Of a stretch of 64,000 nucleotides of DNA, positions 57,220 through 64,000 are shown piece after piece. The number at the start of each line of letters is the position of its first letter. The first letter of the stretch is position 1. Origin of the DNA: Streptomyces sp. ITFR-21 (lineage in GTDB: Bacteria; Actinomycetota; Actinomycetes; Streptomycetales; Streptomycetaceae); NCBI RefSeq assembly GCF_031844685.1, contig NZ_CP134605.1, positions 2,252,001 through 2,316,000 on the forward strand, given 5' to 3'. Below the pieces are notes generated by a model. The model saw only the letters and a program-made list of their open reading frames with translations. It was not told where the DNA came from and searched no databases. A program made the translations under genes and the position numbers.

Positions 57220-58059
57220 TCAGTCCGCCGCCCCGGCGGGCGCCGCCGCGGTCCTGGCGACCGCGAAGATCCGGCGGAACGGGAAGACCGTGCCGTGCGG
57301 GCCCGCCGGGTAGGCCGCGCGCAGCAGGTCCCGGTACTGCCGGACGAACTCCCCCGCCGCCCGCGGGTCGCCCGCCAGCGCGGTCAGTACCGGCCGCAGC
57401 GCGGTGCCCTTGGTCCACTCCAGCACCGGGTCCTCCCCCCGGAGCAGCTGGACGTAGGTGGTCTCCCAGACGTCGACGGCCGCGCAGCCCTGCCCGGCGA
57501 GCAGTTCCGCGTACTCGGCGGGGCGCAGGACGTGCAGATGGCGGCCGGCCTGCCCGCCCAGCCGGTCCCGCCACGCGGGGCTCTCGCACAGCTCGGCGAG
57601 CAGCGCGTGGCTGGGGGCGGTGAGGTTCCCCGGCACCTGGAAGGCGAGGGTGCCGCCGGGGGTGAGGTGTGCCAGCCAGTCGGGGAAGCGGTCGGCGTGG
57701 CCGGGAACCCATTGGAGGGCGGCGTTGGAGACAATCAGGTCGTGGCGCTCCCGCGGTGTCCAGCGGGCGGCGTCGGCGTACCGGAACTCCAGTACGCCGC
57801 CGCCCGGCGTGCGTCCGGCGTGGGGCGCCGCCGCGGCCAGCATCTCGCGCGAGGTGTCGTAGCCGGTGATCCGGGCACCGGGCCAGCGGTCGGCGAGCCG
57901 GAGGGTGACGTTGCCGGGGCCGCAGCCGATGTCGGCGATCCTGGGCGCGGCGCCGCCGGGGAGCGGTCCGACCCGGGCCAGCAGGTCGTGGAAGGGCCGG
58001 GTGCGGTGGGTGGCGTGCCGCAGGTACTGCCCGGGGTCCCATGCGGGGGCTTGTGGCAT
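57220..58059 (-). CDS. tam: Trans-aconitate 2-methyltransferase
   Basis: 279 residues. SAM-dependent class I methyltransferase with DIGCGPGNVTLRLADRWPGA (SAM loop), YDTSREML, FRYADAARWTP, and SNAALQWVPGHADRF, the arrangement of Tam. It methylates trans-aconitate, a by-product that inhibits aconitase. The ATG is preceded by GGGAGGA. It is divergent from a MarR regulator with a shared palindrome between them, the tam-tamR arrangement described for S. coelicolor. Confidence 0.9.
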   Translation of the reverse strand: MPQAPAWDPGQYLRHATHRTRPFHDLLARVGPLPGGAAPRIADIGCGPGNVTLRLADRWPGARITGYDTSREMLAAAAPHAGRTPGGGVLEFRYADAARWTPRERHDLIVSNAALQWVPGHADRFPDWLAHLTPGGTLAFQVPGNLTAPSHALLAELCESPAWRDRLGGQAGRHLHVLRPAEYAELLAGQGCAAVDVWETTYVQLLRGEDPVLEWTKGTALRPVLTALAGDPRAAGEFVRQYRDLLRAAYPAGPHGTVFPFRRIFAVARTAAAPAGAAD

Positions 58060-58137
58060 CGTCGGTCCTCCCTGGAATGGCACGGGGACGGAGCGCGGCA
58101 CGCGGCCCGCACCCGCGCAGACTCCCCCCAGGGTATA

Positions 58138-58151
58138 TCTTGACGTCAAGA
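58138..58151. promoter_or_regulatory. TamR operator-like palindrome between tam and tamR
   Basis: TCTTGAC/GTCAAGA is a 14-bp perfect palindrome in the 127-base divergent gap, of the kind used by MarR proteins. It is 79 bases from the tam start and 36 from the tamR start, so one site could repress both. TamR regulates tam and TCA enzymes in S. coelicolor; binding here is inferred. Confidence 0.75.
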
Positions 58152-58173
58152 GACTTCATGTCGACAGACCTAC

Positions 58174-58179
58174 TACACT
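58174..58179 (+). promoter_or_regulatory. tamR promoter -10 implying a leaderless transcript
   Basis: TACACT matches TANNNT and ends 7 bases before the ATG at 58187. Transcription would start at or within a base or two of the start codon, and no Shine-Dalgarno is seen, so the mRNA is probably leaderless. The -35 is poor (GAGACT at about 18 bases). Confidence 0.5.
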
Positions 58180-58186
58180 GATCGCC

Positions 58187-58684
58187 ATGGAGGACGAGGT
58201 CGACCGGCTGGTCGCTGCATGGCGCCGAGAGCGTCCCGACCTCGACGTGGAACCGCTGGAGGTGCTCAGCCGGGTCAGCAGGCTCGCCCGGCACCTCGAC
58301 CGGGCCCGGCGGCTGGCGTTCGCCGAGCACCGGCTGGAGCCGTGGGAGTTCGACGTGCTCACCGCGCTGCGGCGCACCGGCCCCCCGTACCAGCTCTCCC
58401 CCGGGCAGCTGCTCACCCAGACGCTGGTCACCTCGGGCACCATGACCAACCGCATCGACCGGCTGGCCAAGCGCGGACTGGTCGGGCGGCTGCCCGACCC
58501 CACCGACCGGCGCGGCGTCCTGGTCCGGCTCACCCCGGAAGGCCGGGGCCGCGCCGATCAGGCGCTGGCCGGGCTGCTCGCGCAGGAGCGGGCCATCCTG
58601 GGCGAGCTGAGCGAGCGGCAGCGGGCCGAACTGGCCTCGCTGCTACGACAGCTGACCGCGCCGTTCGACAACGTCCCCGGCTGA
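58187..58684 (+). CDS. tamR: MarR family regulator TamR
   Basis: 165 residues. Winged helix-turn-helix (about 45-115: EHRLEPWEFDVLTALRRTG, LTQTLVTSGTMTNRIDRLAKRGLVGRLPDPTDRRGVLVRLTPEGR) flanked by dimerisation helices. Divergent from tam with a palindrome between them. In S. coelicolor TamR senses citrate and aconitate. The start has no ribosome binding site (see the -10 entry). The last 42 bases overlap the 3' end of the convergent response-regulator gene. Confidence 0.88.
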   Translation: MEDEVDRLVAAWRRERPDLDVEPLEVLSRVSRLARHLDRARRLAFAEHRLEPWEFDVLTALRRTGPPYQLSPGQLLTQTLVTSGTMTNRIDRLAKRGLVGRLPDPTDRRGVLVRLTPEGRGRADQALAGLLAQERAILGELSERQRAELASLLRQLTAPFDNVPG

Positions 58685-59449
58685 CGGGACCAGCTCCACC
58701 GGCCCCACCCCGGCCCGGCGGGCGAGGGCGACGGCGGCCAGCGTGGAGTGCACCCCCAGCTTGCCCAGCACGTTCTGCATATGGGTGCGGACGGTGTGCG
58801 GCGACAGGAACAGCCGCTCGGCGACCGCCTTGCGGCCCAGGCCCGCGACCATGCAGCGCAGCACCTCCTGCTCGCGCGGGGTCAGCGACTCCACCAGCTG
58901 CTCGCTCTCGGTGCGGTGCCGGCGGGCCGCGGTCAGCTCCCGCAGCACCCCGGTCAGCAGCGCCGGCGGCAGATGCGTCTCGTCGCGCAGTACCCCGCGC
59001 ACCACGGCCAGCAGCCGGGACAGCGAGCAGTCCTTGGCGACCCAGCCCGACGCGCCCGCCTGGAGTGCCCTGGCGGCCCGTACCGGGTCGTCCCGCTCGG
59101 CCAGCACGACGGTCCTGGTGCCCGGGTAGTCCGAGCGCACCCGCTCCACCAGGGCCAGCCCGTCCAGTACCGGGTCGCGCGGCTCGGCGGCCGGCCGGCG
59201 CTCGCCGCCGGACAGCGACGGCACCGCGGCCAGCGTCACCGCCGGACGCGGCCCGGAGCCGAGGTCGGCGTCGACCAGCAGGACGTCGTAGCGGCGGTTG
59301 TCCACCGCCGCCCGGTCCAGGCAGCGCTGCGCCGCGGGCCCGCTCCCCGCGGCCGAGACGTCGACGTCGGGTTCCGCCGCGAGTGCGGCGGCGAGCGACT
59401 CGGCGAAGATGCGATGGTCGTCGACGACGAGAACGCGGATTCGTCCCAC
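58643..59449 (-). CDS. LuxR/NarL-type response regulator, orphan
   Basis: 268 residues. A receiver domain starts IRVLVVDDHRIF (acidic pair at 10-11, phospho-Asp60 in LLVDADLG), with an extra loop of about 25-30 residues (GPRPAVTLAAVPSLSGGERRPAAEPR) before the next helix and conserved Lys in VAKDCS. The LuxR DNA-binding domain follows (about 200-255: SLTPREQEVLRCMVAGLGRKAVAERLFLSPHTVRTHMQNVLGKLG). There is no histidine kinase beside it. GTG start behind GGGAGTGG. The stop lies inside the tamR coding sequence. Confidence 0.85.
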   Translation of the reverse strand: MGRIRVLVVDDHRIFAESLAAALAAEPDVDVSAAGSGPAAQRCLDRAAVDNRRYDVLLVDADLGSGPRPAVTLAAVPSLSGGERRPAAEPRDPVLDGLALVERVRSDYPGTRTVVLAERDDPVRAARALQAGASGWVAKDCSLSRLLAVVRGVLRDETHLPPALLTGVLRELTAARRHRTESEQLVESLTPREQEVLRCMVAGLGRKAVAERLFLSPHTVRTHMQNVLGKLGVHSTLAAVALARRAGVGPVELVPSAGDVVERRGQLS

Positions 59450-60025
59450 GGAACACCACTCCCGTAAAAGGGCACTCCCCCAGTGGCGGCGGGGCGTCAT
59501 TCGCGTGGGATCCGGCACCCGGACCGGGACCGCCGCCCCTGGCCGGGTGCCGAACCCCTTGCGTCTCGCCCCCTGATCGACACCGGCCCCCACCGGCGTC
59601 GTTGGGAAAAGCGTAGGGGCTCAGCCGTGGATTGGAGCCCTCTTGGCGGAAGTTACCGGCGGGACGCTGCGTGCAATTGCCGCTGGCCGGACACGTGTGG
59701 GGTGCAGGTGACGGGACGTGCGCCTGCGCCTGCCGGGAGCGGCGGCGGTGGCCCCCCCCCGGGCCGGGAGCCGCCCGCCGGGTTCCGGCCCCCGACGGCG
59801 CATCCCGGGCCCGCTCCGGACGCCGCGGACCGGCCTTCGCCGCGGACCGGTCCCCGGCGCGGACCGGCACCGGACGGCGCCCGAAGGACCGGGCCGCGAC
59901 CGGGCCGCCGGGTCCGGCCGAACCCGGGTGGGACCATGCCGCGACCGGGCCGGGTCCCGGGCAGGTCCCGGTCTGGTCCTGCCCGGGGCCTGGGCGGGAC
60001 CCGGGCGGACAGGACCCGGCGGGGT
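59450..60025. other. Intergenic region with GC-rich degenerate repeats, no gene seen
   Basis: The first 150 bases should hold the response-regulator promoter. From about 59755 to 60025 the sequence is made of CCGCGGACCGG and CCCGGGCAGG words with no coding character. It ends in the gal terminator. Confidence 0.55.
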
Positions 60026-60081
60026 CCCGGACAAGTTCCGCCCCGGGGTCCGTTCGGCCGCCGGGGCGGAACTTGTCCGGG
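60026..60081 (-). terminator. 21-bp perfect hairpin terminating the gal operon
   Basis: Arms of 21 bases at 60026-60046 (beginning CCCGGACAAGTTCCG) and 60061-60081 are exact complements around a 14-base loop. It begins 12 bases after the galK stop. The longest perfect inverted repeat found in the window. Confidence 0.85.
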
Positions 60082-60093
60082 CGCCGGGGCGGG

Positions 60094-61239
60094 CTACCCG
60101 AGGCGGTGGGCGCCCGGGCCCGGGACGGTGGTGAAACGGCGGGACTGCGGCAGCGCCCGGTCGATCGCGGAGCCGATCCTCTCCTCGGCCGACTCCTCCA
60201 GGAGGACGATCGCCGAGCCGCCGAACCCGCCGCCGGTCATCCGCGCGCCGAGCGCGCCCTCGGCGAGCGCGGTGTCCACCACGACGTCGAGCTCCGCGCA
60301 GGAGATGCGGAAGTCGTCGCGCAGCGAGACGTGCCCGGCGGTGAGGACCGGGCCGATGTCGGCGGTCCGGCCGGCGTCCAGCAGGGCGATGACCTCCTCG
60401 ACCCGGCGGTTCTCGGTGACAATGTGCCGGGTCAGCCGCCGCAGCCGGTCGTCCGGGAGGGCGGCCAGCGCCGCGTCCAGATCCCCGTACGCCACGTCCC
60501 GCAGCGCGGGCAGCCCGAGTGCCGCCGCGGCGGCCTCGCAGCCGGCCCGCAGCTCGCCGTAGGCGCCGTCGGCGTGGGCGTGCTTGACCCGGGTGTCCAC
60601 CACCAGCAGCCGCAGCCCCTCGGCCGCCAGGTCGAACGGCACCTGGCGCTGCGCCATGCTGCGGACGTCCAGATGCAGGGCGTGCCCCTCGGTGCAGCAC
60701 GCGGACGCGATCTGGTCCATCACGCCGACCGGCGCGCCCACGTAGACGTTCTCCGAGCGCTGGCACAGCAGCGCCAGCTCCTGCCGGGTCGGCTCGACCC
60801 CGTACAGCTCGGTCAGTGCCAGCGCGGTGACGACCTGGAGCGCGGCCGACGAGGACAGGCCGCCGCCGACCGGGACCGTACTGGTGTAGTGGATGTCGGC
60901 GCCGCCGACCGGGTGCCCGGCCTCGCGGAGCGTCCACAGCACGGCCGCGGGGTAGCGGGCCCAGCCCTCGGTGGCGCCGGGGGCCAGGCGTGCGACGTCC
61001 AGTTCGACGACGCCGCCGGCGCCGATGCCCGTGGCGGCCGAGTGCAGCCGCAGCCGACCGTCGTCGCGGCGGGCGACCGCGGCGCGGGTGGTGTGCGGCA
61101 GCGCGAACGGCATCACGAAGCCGTCGTTGTAGTCGGTGTGCTCGCCGATCAGGTTGACCCGGCCGGGCGCCGCCCAACCGCCCTCCGGGGCCCGCCCGAA
61201 GACCTCGGTGAAGGCGGCGCCCAACGCGGCTTCGGTCAT
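60094..61239 (-). CDS. galK: Galactokinase
   Basis: 381 residues. Phosphorylates alpha-D-galactose in the Leloir pathway. The signature [19 protein letters not shown], the GHMP ATP loop [13 protein letters not shown] and the C-terminal [17 protein letters not shown] are present. The ATG overlaps the galE stop (ATGA) with GGGGAG upstream inside galE. Last gene of galT-galE-galK. Confidence 0.97.
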   Translation of the reverse strand: MTEAALGAAFTEVFGRAPEGGWAAPGRVNLIGEHTDYNDGFVMPFALPHTTRAAVARRDDGRLRLHSAATGIGAGGVVELDVARLAPGATEGWARYPAAVLWTLREAGHPVGGADIHYTSTVPVGGGLSSSAALQVVTALALTELYGVEPTRQELALLCQRSENVYVGAPVGVMDQIASACCTEGHALHLDVRSMAQRQVPFDLAAEGLRLLVVDTRVKHAHADGAYGELRAGCEAAAAALGLPALRDVAYGDLDAALAALPDDRLRRLTRHIVTENRRVEEVIALLDAGRTADIGPVLTAGHVSLRDDFRISCAELDVVVDTALAEGALGARMTGGGFGGSAIVLLEESAEERIGSAIDRALPQSRRFTTVPGPGAHRLG

Positions 61240-62216
61240 GGCGTCTCCCCTGCCAGCGCCTGGGCGAAGACCCAGGCGTCCCGGACCATCTCGGTGAGGC
61301 CGGTACGGCTCGGCCGCCAGCCCAGCCGCTCGCGGGCGCGGTCGGCGGAGGCGACGAGGACGGCGGGGTCGCCGGCCCGGCGCCGCTCGACCGTGGCCGG
61401 GACCGGGTGCCCGGTGACCTCGCGGACCGCGTCGATGACCTCACGGACCGAGAAACCCGTGCCGTTGCCGAGGTTGCAGATCAGGTGCTCGCCCGCCGGG
61501 GCCCCGTCCAGGGCCAGCAGGTGCGCCTCGGCGAGGTCGGCGACGTGGATGTAGTCCCGCAGGCAGGTGCCGTCCGGCGTCGGGTAGTCGTCGCCGTAGA
61601 CGGAGACCGCGGCGCGCCTGCCCTGGGCGACCTGGAGCACCAGCGGGATCAGGTGCGACTCGGGGTCGTGGCGCTCGCCGTGGCGGCCGTAGGCGCCGGC
61701 CACGTTGAAGTAGCGCAGGGAGACCGCGGACAGCCCGTGGGCGGCGCACTGGGCGCTGATCATGTGGTCCACGGCGAGCTTGGTGGCGCCGTACGGATTG
61801 GTGGGCGCGGTAGCGGCGTCCTCGGTGATGGGGATCGCGGCGGGCTCGCCGTAGGTGGCGGCGGTGGAGGAGAAGACCAGGGTGCCGACCCCGGCCTCCC
61901 GCATGGCGGCGAGCAGTTCGAGGGTGCCGGCCACGTTGTTGCGCCAGTACTTCTCAGGGTTGGCGACCGACTCGCCGACCTGCGAGGAGGCGGCGAAGTG
62001 CAGCACCGCGTCGAAGGAGCCGTCCAGTACCCTGGCCGCGTCCTGGATCCGTCCCTCGACGAACTCCGCGCCCTCCGGTACCCCTTCGCGGAAGCCGGTG
62101 GACAGGTCGTCGAGCACCACCACCCGGTGCCCGGCCTCCAGCAGGTGGGCGGCCACCACACCGCCGACGTACCCGGCTCCGCCGGTCACCAGCAGCTTCT
62201 TCCGCAGGTTGCTCAC
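61236..62216 (-). CDS. galE: UDP-glucose 4-epimerase
   Basis: 326 residues. NAD-dependent short-chain dehydrogenase-type epimerase converting UDP-galactose to UDP-glucose. TGGAGYVGG (NAD loop), [11 protein letters not shown] (catalytic Ser/Thr), the catalytic NPYGATK (Tyr, Lys), and RYFNVAGA are visible. The GTG overlaps the galT stop (GTGA), and the stop overlaps galK. Confidence 0.97.
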   Translation of the reverse strand: MSNLRKKLLVTGGAGYVGGVVAAHLLEAGHRVVVLDDLSTGFREGVPEGAEFVEGRIQDAARVLDGSFDAVLHFAASSQVGESVANPEKYWRNNVAGTLELLAAMREAGVGTLVFSSTAATYGEPAAIPITEDAATAPTNPYGATKLAVDHMISAQCAAHGLSAVSLRYFNVAGAYGRHGERHDPESHLIPLVLQVAQGRRAAVSVYGDDYPTPDGTCLRDYIHVADLAEAHLLALDGAPAGEHLICNLGNGTGFSVREVIDAVREVTGHPVPATVERRRAGDPAVLVASADRARERLGWRPSRTGLTEMVRDAWVFAQALAGETP

Positions 62217-63259
62217 TGAGTCGCTACCTCTCGCAGTCGCTTCGCTGCGGACTCCGGCGGCACGTCGTTGACGAAGGCGCTCATGCCCGATTCGGAGCCC
62301 GCGAGGAACTTCAGCTTGCCCGAAGTCCGCCGGATGGTGAAAAGCTCCAGGTGAAGGGCGAAGTCGCGGCGGTCGGCGGCGGTGAACGGAGCCTGGTGCC
62401 AGCCGGAGATGTACGGCGTCTGCGGCTGGTCGTCGCCGAAGATCCGGTCGAAGCGGCGCAGCAGTTCGAGGTAGAGCGCCGGGAACTCCGCGCGGGCGTC
62501 CTCGCCCAGACCGAGCAGGTCGGGCACCCGGCGGTTGGGGTAGAGGTGCACCTCGTACGGCCAGTGCGCGGCGTACGGGGTGAACGCGGTCCAGTGCTCG
62601 CCGGCCAGCACGATCCGGCGGCCGTCGGCGCGCTCGTCGGCGAGGACGTCGTCGAAGAGGTTGCGGCCGCCGGTGGCCTCGCGGTGCGCGGCCAGCGAGC
62701 GCAGCATCAGGGCGGTGCGGGGGGTGACGAACGGGTAGCCGTAGATCTGGCCGTGCGGGTGGCCGAGGGTGACGCCGATCTCCTCGCCGCGGTTCTCGAA
62801 CGGGTAGACCTGTACGACGCCGGGCAGCTGCGAGAGGTCCCGGGTGCGGTCGGTCCAGGCGTCCAGCACCAGGCGGGCGCGGGCCGGGGTCAGCCCGGCG
62901 AAGGACGCGTCGTGGTCGGAGGTGAAGCAGACCACCTCGCAGCGGCCCTTGTCGCCGGTCAGCGACGGGAAGCGGTTCTCGAACACCACCACCTCGTAGT
63001 CCGGCGCCGGGATCTCGCTCAGCCGCCCCTCGCGGGAGGGACACAGCGGGCACTGGTCGGCCGGCGGATGGTAGGTACGGCCCTGCCGGTACGAGGCGAC
63101 GGCCACCGCGTCACCGAGCAGCCGGTCGGCACGGACCTCGGAGGTCGTGGCGACGGGCTCCAGCGGGCGCAGGTCGGCGGCGTCGCGCACGACCGAATCG
63201 GCGGAGTCGTAGTAGATCAGCTCGCGGCCGTCCGCGAGCCGAATCGTCGTCTTCTTCAC
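62213..63259 (-). CDS. galT: Galactose-1-phosphate uridylyltransferase
   Basis: 348 residues. Swaps galactose-1-phosphate with UDP-glucose. The zinc-binding CPLCP near residue 70, FENRFPSL, and the catalytic [10 protein letters not shown] (His-Pro-His) are present. GTG start with GAGGTG 9 bases upstream. First gene of the coupled galT-galE-galK operon; the promoter lies upstream at 63303-63331. Confidence 0.96.
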   Translation of the reverse strand: MKKTTIRLADGRELIYYDSADSVVRDAADLRPLEPVATTSEVRADRLLGDAVAVASYRQGRTYHPPADQCPLCPSREGRLSEIPAPDYEVVVFENRFPSLTGDKGRCEVVCFTSDHDASFAGLTPARARLVLDAWTDRTRDLSQLPGVVQVYPFENRGEEIGVTLGHPHGQIYGYPFVTPRTALMLRSLAAHREATGGRNLFDDVLADERADGRRIVLAGEHWTAFTPYAAHWPYEVHLYPNRRVPDLLGLGEDARAEFPALYLELLRRFDRIFGDDQPQTPYISGWHQAPFTAADRRDFALHLELFTIRRTSGKLKFLAGSESGMSAFVNDVPPESAAKRLREVATQ

Positions 63260-63302
63260 CCTGCGGCACCTCACACCACAATCTCCCAACAGAACCGCAC
63301 AC

Positions 63303-63331
63303 AATGAACCACAACAGAACAGTCCCGTCAA
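63303..63331 (-). promoter_or_regulatory. Putative gal operon promoter with direct repeats
   Basis: Minus-strand TTGACG (63331-63326) and TTCATT (63308-63303) are 17 bases apart. The word CAACAGAAC occurs on the plus strand at 63287-63295 and 63312-63320, 25 bases apart, one inside the spacer and one just downstream. The Streptomyces galP1 promoter is galactose-regulated through short direct repeats, which this resembles. The rest of 63340-63634 shows no gene. Confidence 0.5.
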
Positions 63332-63634
63332 TGCGCAGGGCAGACCGAACTTCACATCGACCGGAGGACCACACGCCGGGGTCAGGACGGAGGTAACCAA
63401 ACAGATCCGCACGGATGTCATCAGGCGGGACATGCCGACCGGCGCGCCGACCCCCGAAGGGCCCTGGCCGGGCGGGCGACCGGGGCGGGTCCGGCGTGGG
63501 CTCGGGGCGGGTCCGGCGCGGGCCGCGCCCCCCGGTACGGCCTGCGGCGCGGGCCCGCCCGTGGCACCCACCAGCCGCGCCCGAGACCGCCGCAGGCGGT
63601 ACCGCAGCCGCCGCTGGCCGCGCCCGTCCCCGCC

Positions 63635-63712
63635 CGCGGTTCAGCGCGGTCAGCGCGGTCAGCGCGGTTCAGCGCGGTTCAGCGCGGTTCAGCGCGGTTC
63701 AGCGCGGTTCAG
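63635..63712. repeat. Minisatellite: eight units of CGCGGTTCAG or CGCGGTCAG
   Basis: One 10-bp unit, two 9-bp units lacking a T, then five 10-bp units in perfect tandem. It lies in the gap between galT and the truncated LuxR gene, downstream of the latter. Copy-number variation by slippage is likely. Confidence 0.92.
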
Positions 63713-63772
63713 CATGCCCGGCGTGAGGACTTCGCGGCGGCAAGGGTCCGCGCTCCGGCGTAACGGTTCTGC

Positions 63773-64000
63773 TCAGGGGTGGCCGGCGGTCTCCTCCACC
63801 GCTCTGTCCAGCAGGCCGGTGCGGGCCGCCAGGGCCGCGGCCTCCAGCCGTGAGCCCACGCCCAGCTTCATCAGCACCCGCTGCACATGCGTACGGGCGG
63901 TGCTCGGCGCTATCCGCATGCCCGCCGCGATCAGCCGGGTGTCCTCGCCCTCGGCGACCCGTACCAGCACCTCGATCTCCCGCGGGGTGAGCATCTCCAG
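63773..64000 (-). CDS. LuxR-type regulator, C-terminal part (cut by the window edge)
   Basis: Only the last 75 codons are in the window, coding LEMLTPREIEVLVRVAEG, MRIAPSTARTHVQRVLMKLGVGSRLEAAALAARTG. This is a LuxR helix-turn-helix, so the full gene is probably a NarL-type response regulator or a LuxR protein with another N-terminal domain. The ATG at 63994 is internal to the domain and is not the start. Confidence 0.85.
   Translation of the reverse strand: MEMLTPREIEVLVRVAEGEDTRLIAAGMRIAPSTARTHVQRVLMKLGVGSRLEAAALAARTGLLDRAVEETAGHP

Overview
The window is very GC-rich, codes in the style of an actinomycete, starts many genes with GTG, has AGGAGG-like ribosome binding sites and overlaps many start/stop pairs as GTGA or ATGA. 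Gene content and order point to the core chromosome of a Streptomyces or close relative: bldA tRNA-Leu(UAA), ndh with a Rex site, ppx, divIC, eno, two neighbouring resuscitation-promoting factors (one behind a ydaO/c-di-AMP riboswitch), mazG, mfd, ppc, glmU-prs-rplY-pth, tam/tamR and galTEK. I see no transposase, integrase, CRISPR array or antibiotic cluster. Every assignment comes from reading the sequence and from memory of the families; no search was run.

Layout. 0.3-5.7 kb: thiolase, small hypothetical proteins, a Bax-inhibitor-1 family membrane protein, and a primase/polymerase gene with a LexA-like box just before its start. 5.7-13 kb: bldA (minus strand, 2 nt from the end of the convergent primase gene), a cyclopropane-fatty-acid synthase-like methyltransferase, ndh, ppx, DUF501, divIC and enolase, all on the minus strand. 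13-24 kb: rpfA with its riboswitch, a second Rpf/LysM protein, a cytochrome P450 overlapping mazG, a SurA-like lipoprotein, a DUF1906 secreted protein, an HNH nuclease lipoprotein, and a membrane protein coupled to a Ser/Thr kinase. 24-37 kb: a roughly 1 kb stretch with no gene I can defend, a DUF2079 membrane protein, a beta-propeller protein, a GH19 chitinase with a DasR-type promoter, mfd, and a MacB/Lol-type ABC transporter.

36.9-45.1 kb is the most unusual part. It holds a small YwqJ-type deaminase coupled to a SUKH-3 immunity protein. On the other strand are two paralogous lipoproteins, a protein that fuses a WHH/HNH nuclease-like domain to a SUKH (SMI1/KNR4) domain, a 915-residue protein that appears to fuse an Imm35-like domain, a repeat-rich proline linker, a nucleotide-deaminase domain and a SUKH-4-like domain, and a DivIVA-like coiled-coil protein. 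Three toxin-type domains therefore each sit beside, or inside the same chain as, an immunity-type domain. None has a visible export signal. This looks like a cell-internal polymorphic-toxin-derived system rather than a secreted weapon.

45-64 kb: an orphan histidine kinase, ppc, a fatty acid desaturase with its TetR regulator and a double palindrome in front, tRNA-Gln(UUG), glmU, prs, rplY (its Shine-Dalgarno lies in a long inverted repeat), pth, a small membrane protein, the divergent tam/tamR pair with a palindromic operator and an apparently leaderless tamR, an orphan response regulator, the galT-galE-galK operon ending in a 21-bp hairpin, and the 3' end of a LuxR-type gene cut by the window edge.
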